From positions 22,825,113-22,889,112 of the forward strand of contig NC_079904.1 of NCBI RefSeq assembly GCF_024868665.1: 64,000 nt of DNA, given 5' to 3'. The position numbers and the translations under genes are program-made. Under the pieces are notes generated by a model. The model worked only from the letters and a program-made list of their open reading frames with translations, was not told the origin of the DNA and did no database searches. Positions 12,301 to 24,300 of this stretch are shown here, in pieces (position 1 is the first letter of the stretch; the number at the start of each line of letters is the position of its first letter). The DNA comes from Triplophysa rosa (taxonomy: Eukaryota; Chordata; Actinopteri; Cypriniformes; Nemacheilidae).

Positions 12301-15300
12301 ACTCGTTATTGTCTAAAAAACTTTCAATCAGGAGACGTAATGCCGAGAGGCTCCCGCGGAGTGAAGAAGAGGTGGAGTTACGAGACTTCTCAGACAGTTG
12401 AAGTGTCCAATGGAGTTAAGAGATTTGCTCTCAAGCTATTTTCAACACTTTAGATTGGTTAATAATTTGTAAAAATAACAGACCCACATGGGGACTGACC
12501 AATAGCATCGATTTGTGAAAAAATATGAAATTGACCAAATTTGGACATAGGAGGTTTCCGCCCGACAGCGACGATATATTTTAAATATGTATGTGTTTAT
12601 AAATAAATAAAAATATATGAACAGTACACCGACATATATCATGTGAACACGTTTATTTTGGATGCGATTAATTGAATTGTCATCTTTTTGATGCTATAGA
12701 TGTTACCTGTGTTCATCTATAAAGGTATAGTTCACCATCAAATCAAAATTAGACTATAATTAAGTCATCCCGCATGCCGTCCTGTGTACATGCATTTCTG
12801 TCACTTGAGTTTTGCAGTTTGTGTGGCAGCACTTTAGAACATCCAGTGTGAAATCGTAGGAGCCTTGCTTGATGTCCTGTAGTCTGTAAGCAAATACTCT
12901 TTGTTTATGCAAGGTTCAGGGGTTCCTTTTTAGCAAACACGGGTGCACCGTAACTGGTCATGTCAGGTGCCCTCAACCGTTTGTGATCTTTGTCTCTGGT
13001 AACAGCAGAGGCAGGCATCCGTGCCATGACTCAGCTTGACCTCTCCGAAAGTGTCGTTGAGTATCCGTATCTTCACAGGCTTCTTTAAAAACAGTATTAA
13101 GGGCAAAGTACAGAAGCGTAGTGGAACGAGGATCTTTGACCCGCTGTCCAGCAATCTTCGGTCTTGAAGTTCTAGTATTGCTTAATTATATGGTGTTTTT
13201 AACGATATGAATGTCTGAGTAATGTGTTTCTTTTGGCTGTAGTAACAGAATGGGGTGATGATGTGAGGCCGATGTCTGAAGAAGAAGCCATGGTCATAGT
13301 CAACCATCAAGCCACGGGTGATGTGTGCACTTTGATGATGTGCTTGCAGGACAAGGGCACGGTAAGCGCTCCTCCTGTTGGGCTGGGGTTGGTTTGGGGG
13401 TATGCTCCGCTCTGATTCTAGGTTTGGTGTATTGCTTTTACTAAGGTTATGTTGTAAATATATATTTTTGTCACATATTTCCGGTTTGTAATCAGGTGTT
13501 GAATGCTTTCTTGTCCAGGTTGTGCGAAAGATGATGTGGTTGATGGACCATGTTTTTAAATATACCAATTTTGGAGTTGTGTCCCTGATTCATGGAGATT
13601 TCTTCATCAGACAGGTAAGTTGTCACTTATATCCGTCACTTTTAATGAAGACCCAGACAAGTTGTGTGGCTCTTCTTAGTGCAAAGACAAAGACAAAAAA
13701 AGGTTATTTTAACCTTATGTAGACACATACTTGTCATGAATCACCTACAGGGCAAAGCATATCGAGAAAAACAGCTGGTTTACCTGAAGGAACACCTGGA
13801 AAAGTATTACTACAGCAGAGACAGGAAGTGGATCGTGCTGTTTCCTGAGGGTGGCTTCCTGAGAAAGAGGCGAGAAACAAGTCAGGCCTTCGCCAAAAAG
13901 AATGACTTGCCTCACCTGACTCACGTTACACTGCCACGGTTGGGTGCCACACAGGTCATTTTGAAGATCCTGGGACCCCAGCAGGAGAATGGCATTCTGG
14001 GAACAGAGGGAAGTCCACAGAGTCAAAGTAAGAAATCAAGTCAATGCCTTGTATGTTTTGTTTTGTTTAAGCTCAAGCAGCTTTATCCGGCTTTGTTTCC
14101 CAGGCTTCTCTGCTTCCAAAATACAAATTTGGTTTGACAATTGTAGTGCTTTACTCATACAAAAACCATAGTCATTATATTTGTATTCAATGTGTGTACA
14201 CACAAATTTCATTATATATCTCTGTGTACTGTACATATTTGCTTTGTGTGTATAAACACATACATGTAGACATGTGTACATATATATTTAGTAGGGCTGT
14301 GCGATATTAAAGAAAAATGTGATATGCGATAGCATGCTAAATAATGCGATATGATATTTTTCTTTTTCTATCTGCATCAACTTAAAACTTAAAGACTATA
14401 GACCACTTCGCAAGATGTAAATACTGGTCCAGAAGCACTTCCGGTTTCAGTTTTTTTTATCTCACATGTATAATTGAAACTAAGATGTTTGTTTAACATT
14501 TTGATTCGGTTAAAAATGTTCTGTTGCATTTTCTTCAACCATTGTGTAGTGTTAAAAAACTGGAACAGGAAGTTCTTTTGGAAGTTTTCAGCCCTATTAT
14601 TTAGCAAGAATTTGCATGTATGTATATTAAAGGTGGAGTGAACTGGCCGTTTTTATTGTTTTATACTATTGTCTGATGTCTACTTATGACGTTCGCGTGG
14701 TTTTTACATTCAAAAACATCAAAATCAATAAGTAATAGGCTAATTTCTACCGTGGTTTTGAGGCCGGCTGGAGAAACGCTCAGTTTTTAAGGGCGGGCCG
14801 CATAGAAGACTTGGCAGTAAACGCCCACTGCTATGATTGGATAGCAGCTTGCGTAGTTGACTTAGTTGGAGCCTTCTGTGAATTTGGTTAGACACGTAAT
14901 GTTATGTAACGTGATTTTACTCAAATTTACAGACTTATTTCCCTGATGTGATGGCTTGGCTTATAGTTGTATAGCCTGTAGTTGTATGGTGTTTAGTGAT
15001 ATATGACCGTACATGTCAGCATTTAATACCCGCAAACCGGAGAGAAGATCACCGTGATCGCGGGTCTCAAATGTTATAATTTTCATGATAAATAAACAAA
15101 CGGTAGACTCCCGGCCAAAACGACAGTGTTGGCAGATATGGATATGACCCGGCACCAGAAATAATATCAAAACATTTCAAAACAGCCTCCATTATTCGCA
15201 AATGGTGGATAAAACCTTGAAAAATGATATTTTCTGATCGCAGAGATGCCGATTACAATTATTACAAATGACGCCCCAGAGGTCCCCAGGTAATACTATC

Positions 15301-18300
15301 AGGGCATATCAAGCGATCTCTAACAAAGCAATAGTGACGCATAGTACAAATATGTTTTACTCGCATAAGATTGCTGCGCCATTCCTATCGGATCCAAAAA
15401 TGACGTCACATCACTGCTTTTTTATTTTAGTCTCTCCGCAAAACCAAGCGTCGACCTGTGACTTGTTCAAGGAATCCGCGTTGAAATGAAACGAACAAAT
15501 GCTCAATGTTTTCCCTACGTGAGCTGGAACGTCTTTAACAATGAACTTCAAACACGCATTCCTACTGTCGGAATCCGAAGGAAGGTTATGCAGCGGCTGT
15601 GTTCTTCCACAACCAGGCACTGCACAGTATTTTGCGATCTTTAACGGCATGATGCTTACACTCGCTCTATCTTGTGTTCAGTACTGTCATGTGCGAACCA
15701 GTGGGAGGGGCTAGAGAAGTAGCCGTTGATATTCTTCTGTGGAGGCTGTGTTCAACCTATCGATAGGTGGATTCCAGGACATGGCGTTCGCTGAGCCTGG
15801 TGTCAATAACAGTTGTTATTTCAGTATCAAGGGCGTTTTCAGGTCTGACACTTACAGGATGTTCGCTTGAATACGATTCCCTCTTATATAACAAAAGCTC
15901 GGGTTGAAATTGTGGTCCTAGTTCACTGCACCTTTAACATAAAATTCAAATATATGTACATATATACAGACCTCTTGCACATATTTGTTCTGCTTAATGG
16001 CGCTTATGTGTAGTTGTCAACTAATGAAGCCTGAATTCTGGCAGGCTAAAATAACCTAATACCGGTTAAACAAGATAATGACATGTAGTTATTAGTAATA
16101 TCTACCATTAAATATGCGGAAACGGGCATTATAATCTCAGATTACATGTAAAATCATGCGTACACGCTTAAAAAAAATTAAATGTCTGAGATTGTCGTTT
16201 TCTCACACAAAGCTAGCAGCAGAACACAGTGTTTGAATACAGAATGCAAGTCACATGAGTATATTTGGAGCTTCATCATAAGCATTTCAGTGGCCAGTGG
16301 ATAAATGTAGACTCCTCCAATGACAAATTAACTTAACTCTTCATGTATATAGAAAAGATCATCAAAAAGAAGAAAAAACTGTTCTTCAGCTTTAGCATTT
16401 TGGTTTTAAGTTACAATAAAGCTGCTATGAAATTGCAAGTGGTTCATATGATTTTAGTAACCGAGCGTATGAAAGAGCAATTGTTCATTCAACTGAGACT
16501 GTATTGTGGAACTTTAATGTTTATTTACAGTGAATCATAGGGACATTGATGTGTCTCCCTTCAGGTAACAAACCTAAAGGAATCCAGTGGGTAATAGATG
16601 TGACTATAGCCTACCCTAATGCACGACCAATCGATATTCAGACGTGGATTTTTGGTTATAGAGATCCAACAGTCACACATGTGCACTACAGGTAAGAAAC
16701 ATTTCCTCAAATCATAAAACATGTAGTGTTGTATTGGTAGCCTACATGTGTATATACTCTCTTGACTACTCGTTTTGTAACAATGTCAATCTTTTATTGC
16801 ATGTATTAATTTACGACAAAACGCCTATAAATACAGGAGTAATATATTTGAAACATACTAAATCTGCCATGTTTTCATTGACAGATGAACTTGTATGTTA
16901 GGTCACCTATGGCTGTTAAACGTTTAATCGTGATTAATCGCATCCAGAATGAAAGTTTGTGTTTGGATAATATTAGGAATGCATGCCGATATTAATCGGA
17001 TGTTATTGGATTAATTTAACACCATCGGCATATCTGCAATAGCATGAAAAAGGCCAATACCGATGGTTTATTAGGGCCCTATGATTTCCGTGATGCAGAA
17101 AACACGGACGGAAAGTAGCAAACACGCCAGAATGTAGCACTGAACAGCTTATAAAATGTGATATGTGTGTGAGGTTTCATGTACTGTAGTGGACTTTTTA
17201 ACGTCTGGACGCAAACACTTAAACTGAACAGCGCTGCTAGTTTACCTCAGGCGCATTTTACCGTCAAAAGCCGTCAAAATAAAAGTCCAGTTAACCACAT
17301 GACAAAACTGCTACTAAAAATGTACAAAACTAGTAATTAAGTGTGAGTAGACTTAATACAGCAAAAGAAAAGAACAAGATGTAAGATACTAGTTTATATT
17401 AACATAGTCGTACATTATGCTCTATTTGTATGGATTATTTCCGTTAGGTTCAAAATAGTTGAGTATGTTTTCATGTGGGCAAAAGTATATTACTTTTAAG
17501 TAGTAAAAAAAGGAAAACGCAGAATCCAGAAAATAAAAACGGAAAAAACGCAATTTTGGGGAAAAAATAAAACGGATTTCATAGGGCCCTAGTTTATTAA
17601 TTAACTGCATGGAGGCAACGAGTTGCATGTCTGAATAATCCAATGTTTTTCTCTGAGCAAAATAATTAAATAGCAACAGCAGCACAGACTTTAAGAAATG
17701 TTTTATTTTAAGTCAAATAGGTTCATCCTGGCTCAAATTGAGGTGGAGGTGGTGCCATCCTGATCTTGTACACACACACGTAGGCCTACCGCACCTTTAA
17801 GTGGCTTAACCAAAGTGACTTTGACAGGTTCTAATAAAATTAGATGAAAATGACAATTATTAAGTTATATAAAACTTTACTTTTATTCAACCAAACAGAA
17901 ATGTTTTTTTTAATCAAATAAAGCTTTTTTATCATTTTCAACTAACTTTTCAACCCACAATAGCCAACTGAATTAACCAGTCTTACTAAATGAGCAAAGC
18001 TCATTCACATCTTGCAATCTCTGTGGTTCACTTTAAATGATTCAATGATCTCGTTTAAATAGTTTAAATGAATCGGTTCAAATGAGTCATTCTCGTTCTG
18101 AACGTTCATCAGTCATTCTGAACGCAATGTGTGTTCATACTGGCGAACTCGCTGTGTACAGTATACGCTGATTCAACGATCCAACTGCACAGCTAAAGAC
18201 ATTACAATGATGTGCGTCATGTTAATTTAAGAAATTTCAAGAAATTAAACGTACTGTGATGCAAAACAAACAGCCGTCAAACACAGCCAGCTCTTGTTCT

Positions 18301-21300
18301 GCAACTCTTTTTAGCGCCTCAGTGTGCTGATAACGAAGCAGCGCCTCCACTGTGGTGTAATGTCGCAACTGCAGTTAAAAATGACAGTCTGTTAAATGCA
18401 CGCAGCATTTCTTGTGAAGACACCCGACATAATTTTGGCTGAGTCTGAGGCGGCATGACATTTGACGGAGGCGGCCGCCTCCAATTTCTCTATGCAGGAA
18501 AAACCCTGGTTAATGTTGTTAAAATAAAATAAATATTGGATAACAAAAATCACCTTTGAAGATTGTCATGTTGTCTTATTGTATTTTTATCTTAACTTGT
18601 GCCTCTCTTAAAATGTTAAATGGATCCATTCAATTAATTGAATGCAGAAAAAACTAGCTAGGATTGTGTAGTACTGTATGCAATTGACCAATATCGGAAT
18701 CGGACGATAGTTGTTTGTTAAAATTGGTATCGGCCAAATAAAATCCTATTGGTGCATCCCTAGATAATATATGTCTGTGTACTATGCATATTAATTTTGT
18801 ATTTATAAACACATACACATACATGTATATATTTATTAAAATTAATTAATGGTTATATAAAATTTAAATACCTTAATATAAATATATACATGTACTCTTG
18901 AAAAGAGATGCCCGCCTCACATTTTCCAGTGTTTTTATTGATGATCCTTCTGAATTTGGTGACTTTTGATCCTGTGGCCTCATGGAATAGAAAAGTGTTT
19001 TTTTGCTTACTGAAAAATCACGGAAGTAGTAGACCATCCTGATATTTCTTTCATACTGTCTTTGAATACTAACAGTGAATTCATGCAAATTTTTTAGTAC
19101 AAATATTTTAGTCTATAATGGGTTTGTTCGCCCCCGTTGTGTTTCCAAACTTGCGTGACCGACTTTCATTGAACATGAGGAGAAATTTGAAAGGATATTG
19201 ACTTGCAGTGACGGTGAATGGTGACCGAAACCGTCAGTCATTAACATACTGCCTTTTGTGTTGTGATGGGAGAGGGATTGAACCCAGATCATTCCTTCAA
19301 GCATTCCCGTGAATTTATTGGCAGGTGGGAGGGTGGTCACACAGGGTCAACAAACTGACGTTCTTCTTCACGCTTTTGTTCTGCTGTATGCTGATTCAGT
19401 GGGAGTCCAGACGGCAGAGCTGTGATTTATGAGCTCTTATACTCTCATCAGCTCACTGGCTGCAGTTTTATCTCCACCGCTGCCTTACAACAGCCTCACA
19501 GAGAAACAAAAGTGTCAAGTTAATGATGGTTGGCAAAGTAAGCAAATAATACACTGCTCTTCATTTGATGTGTTTTGTTGGTGCCAGGTTAATGGTTGAC
19601 CAACATGAAAGAAGGTTCCTTGTGTCCGTCGCTTATATTGCAGATTCATTTTTGCACACACATCCAGGTCTTATTACACCAAAGCAGTTTTAAGGGAATA
19701 GTTTACCCCAAAATGAAAATTCTGTCATCATTTACTGCAACTAAATGTCTGTTCTGCTAAACACAAAGGAAGATAATTGTCAGTAGCCGAACAGATCTCA
19801 TTCCCCATTGACTCCCATAGTATTTATTTTCCCTACTACGGCTGTAAATGTGGCATGAGTTTTGTTTGGTTACTGGCATTCTTCCAAATATCTTTCTTTG
19901 TGTTCTGCAGAACTAAGAAATTTATACAGGTTTGGAACAACCCGAGGGTGACTAAATGATAACGGAATTTTCATTTTTGGGTGAACTGTTCCTTTAAGCA
20001 GCTAAAAATGGCAGGCGCTCTTCTAAAACTTGTGACTCCTTCGACTGTCAAGATGCTAGTATGTCTGAGCCGATAGCATCAACCTGTTTCCCCTCTCTCC
20101 GCCATGTACTTTCCTGTCCAATAAAGGCATAAAAAGGCCAGATAGTATTTTAAGAAGATGCTAGTGTAATCTAGCCATAGTTCTGATGCACTTCAAGGTC
20201 ATGATCACCTTGACAACACTTACGCCGTAGCTCATTTTGACGATGCTGATTGGTCATTTTGAACCGTGACTCTCACCTAAGTGCTGAACGGCTACTGTTG
20301 CTCTTTTCACACTTTGTTTTTTGACTTTGGCTGGCGGGGAAAGTGCCAAGGGCGACGATGATTCAAGGAGATGTATACTTCATCACTAACTTGAATCTCA
20401 CTTTAATTCTGAGTGACTTTGAAATGGCCTAAACGAGGAACCGCCTGCTACTGCTTGTGTAGTCTGGATTGATGCGCGCTACTTCTTGTTCACTTGAGAG
20501 CAGAGGTCGCGTTAACCAAAAATTCTCCGTCATTGACCGATTTTTTTATACCAGTGACGGAAAAATCTGAAGGCTGTCTGTCATTTTGACGGATCGTAAT
20601 CGAAGGGACGCGTACGTTTCCCATTCCTTACTCATAAATGCCTCGTCCATTCAGGAAAACCCATGCGGGATCATCGGAGCGGGGCGTATATAAACAAGAC
20701 TACTATTGTCCCACCACCGTTTAATTTGTTTCGCCATAGTTTCAAAACGAACCGAAAATCTTTTTGCACTTTTTATAACAACACGGCGATCTCTAACGTT
20801 GTTTGTGGTGTTGTTTCTGGATCTGATTCTGCAAAGCGTGCATCTGTCATTCAATAAGACTCTGTCGTCGCGTGCTCTCATACACACACAGGCGCGCACA
20901 AACCCGTGGAGCGGTGTTGACAGATTTTTATCTTTCACAGAGCGATAGCGACCAGCGTCATTTTGGATAATCCTTAACGTTCAGTGAGTGGGAAAAAAAG
21001 TCTCTCTGCGTCTTCTCCTTTCATGACCTAACAGCAGCTTAAAGTTAGTTGTAAGTGAATAAATGATTGATTACAAAACAGCGTGTACAAGCACGCGTCA
21101 TCGTTACTGACTGGACATGAACATTTGTCTGTAATTAGTATTTTATGTCTGACAACAGAAACATTAAATATATAAACCACTTCAGCTTTATTGGGTATTA
21201 AAATTACATTAAGTTAACAGAACGCATGTATGTCGCGATGGCGTCACAAACATGCTAATTGGCACGTCATATCACCTCACACCATAGTGACGGGTAAAAA

Positions 21301-24300
21301 TAGATTATGATGGATTTCTTACGAGCCTGACGGATAATGAAAAAGTCTAGTGCAACCTCTGCTTCAGAGCTGTGACAGCTTGGTGCTTTTACTCAGACAT
21401 TTTCATGAGCAATGAGCTCATACATGTTTAAACAATGTGTTTGCTCTTTATCTTTAGTTTGTGGCACCTTGGTTTGTATAAGAACATGGTTTAGTGTTGA
21501 CTCCTCTTAGTAATGGTAGGGTTGGGTCGATCTTTCAGTTTAATACCGTCGACCCATTGTACAAAGATTGTGGCGTTTATAGCGCTGTTGTGCAAAATGC
21601 TGTTGTAAACTTTTCGCTTTTGGTTTTTAGTAGATAACGTGAGGGTGTGACAATTTCGTCAATGAATGGCTACATAGGTCAACTTTTGGTTGAATTATGG
21701 AGTGTCACGTTTGTGCCTGTAGTTAGTCAATCTGCTCTCTGTATCTTTATAAACTCTGTGTGCATTGCAAATATATTGCATTTCATATTGCAACCTGGTG
21801 ATAAACTCATGGGGGTCATTCCTAGTGTTCGGTGCCATTTGAGTCCCCAAAACATATGGTATATTTTATTTTAAAATGGGATTACAAACATTTTGTAAAG
21901 CTTATCTTATATAATTCACCCATCTTCACCATAGCACACGATGATATGTTCTTACAATTCAATTGCGTTTAAAATAATTACTCTTGATTTTAGTGTAAGT
22001 CGGCTGAACTGTCATGTCCACAGTCATGTACTGTATGCTTAACTTCACTTACATACAGTACGGGCAATTTCAGCGTTATGGACGTGACATAAAAACACTT
22101 TTGTTGCCAATATATACTGAAGCATCCGTTTATATTTCACTAAACCCTTGTTGATAGAGTTTAAACATCAGTCTATGCACAGGTTTTCTATTTTAAAAAA
22201 GGGAAATAAACGTGCGTTATGGATGTGACATTTTTTGGAGACGACAAACTTCGCTGGATTTCTGTGAATTTAAATGCACAAACCTGAAGCAACAATACCC
22301 AACAAATGGAGAAGGGATGCCTCTTCATAGAACATAAAATAGTTACTTTATTTTAATTTTCATTTGCCAATTAATGAGTAATATGTACCGTTGTGGATGT
22401 GACGATCCTGAAAATGGTACTCACCTGACTATGAAAAATCGTGCACTAAAAATAAAACGAATGCTTTAAAAACTTGAAGAGAGACCTCACATGGGTATTT
22501 GAACCAGCAAATGTTGCTGTTAGTATAGTAAAATCCTTTGTTTTTTTTCATGGTATGGTTGACATTTTCAAGAATTGCCCAAATATAACTAATAAAATAA
22601 AATAAGTACTACACGTTTCATCGGTGTTGTATAGCCATATTTACTGGACACTATCCCTCAGCCTTTTTTTGTTATTCATATATTTTAAATGGTTAAAATC
22701 GTATGAATGACCCATGGTATGAATTAATATACAATATATCATGTGTATTTTATATTGCATCGCTCAAATTATAATGATCAGAAAAAGAGTGGCAGTAAGG
22801 CGAGCTGGTGGTGTGACAGAGATGTTTAATTGGGGATCATGCTTCATTTCAAGCAAGACGTGAAGGAGTCTTGAGGGAACAAGCTGCACTGTAAGCACAA
22901 TACGTGTGAGCTTCGCAAACTCCTGAAGTCTCGCAGATATCGGCTAGGTCTTTGGTTATAATGAGACCCAAAAGTGTTTCGACGGTCATTATTCACTGAC
23001 CTGCGCTATAAAGCATAAAACTCGCAAAAAAACACCTAATAATGTTGAAGTTGCGAAAACTGGTAGGGCGTGACCGAGTGTGTGGTGATAATCTTTATGG
23101 TGTTAAATGATCCTCTAGTAGTGTGAACACGTGATCCATCCTATAGATCCGTGCCTGGCGTGTATCTCAGGTGACTTGCGTTCCCCCGGCGCGTATCTCA
23201 TTCTATTGCCTGGCATTTTCTGGAATTTGTCCCCTAGGGCCTTATTACTCCACACCTATTGATTTGTGTGTGGTAGATGGAAAACGGGTGAGGATAAACT
23301 AGTCAAAAGAGAGATAAGAGGTATAGATGAATGTGAGAGTTAATGTGTGTTTCTGTGTTTCAATCAGAGATATGGGAAGTTCATATTAGCTTATAAAGTT
23401 CATCAACAGCTTTGTAAAATGTTTTTTGATAATTGCTTGACAGTGACAAGAATTAGTACCAGCGTTATGTTTATGTGACAATTATTTCTAAATAAGTAAT
23501 AAATGGACATGAAATATTAAGAATGATTTCTGTTGTGTTCACTCGCTGCTTATTTTAAATCCCTCATCAGTCACATATTAGTTTCTTGCACCAAAAGATG
23601 TCACACAGATTTGTAAAAAAGTGTATAACTTTATAACAGACTCCGGTCTCCGCGTATCGTTAGTGATACAGTATTATTAGTGTTCTGTATAACTGAATGC
23701 ATAAATGTATACGTGAAATCTCCTAACGACATCGACATCGAATTCATAATTCGGGATCATTTTGTAATATTTTGTCAGTTACGTCCTTCAGTACTGTTTG
23801 TTTGTTTGTAAGAGATGTTTATGGTTTCAGGTTTGCACGGACAGCGTTTCAGGGTGTTTTTAAACTGCTAGCGACAGTTTGTAGGTGTAAATCAGCACAA
23901 ATGCTAAGCCTGTCAGTGTGTTCAGCACTCAGCAAGGTAAAAAGCTGAGCTCTTCACTTCATCATGCTATCTGTGAGAGATCCGAGGAAGATTGATGAAG
24001 ACTCTTCTTTCGTGCTTGCATTTTCATTCCTTAGGTCTTCGTTGCCTTTTTGTCAGAGCACACATTCTAACCTTTACTCCATATTAGGGGGAAGAAGACA
24101 AAATATGCTGGAGCAATATGAAAACCCTCTTTAAAAGAATAGTTCACTTTGAAAGTCAAATTTCATAATTGACTCACCCACATGTCATACAAGCCGTCCG
24201 TGTGTTTATTGAGGCTGATGAGGAAAGCTTTCTAGGGTTCTTAATCCATATAATGGACATATAAAAGGTCCAAATTTCAGTTGCATCGCAGCTTCGAAAG

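Larger units (their letters stand above)
9870..12690. other. Transposon nest: older repeat interrupted by three elements
   Basis: An older repeat with 'gcgattaatcgcatccaga' ends appears in pieces: around 9885-9897, 10649-10706, about 11500-11566 and 12579-12690 (inverted end ttggatgcgattaatt). Between the pieces lie a hAT element (9898-10648), a BED-finger-bearing fragment (10707 to about 11340) and a TIR element (11567-12578). The pieces match the same family that hosts the nest at 16910-18880. The extent of the outer repeat is estimated. Confidence 0.55.
16910..18880. other. Three-level transposon nest in lpgat1 intron
   Basis: An outer repeat (cgtgattaatcgcatccaga at 16928, resuming with atgtctgtgtactatgca at 18771) is split by a hAT element at 16974-18762. 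That element is split by a second hAT element at 17073-17590. The insertion order follows directly from the duplicated target sites. Confidence 0.75.

Noticed and set aside
13182..13568. 128-aa minus frame over lpgat1 exons 2 and 3
   Set aside because: Antisense to true exons, no domain, no splice logic.
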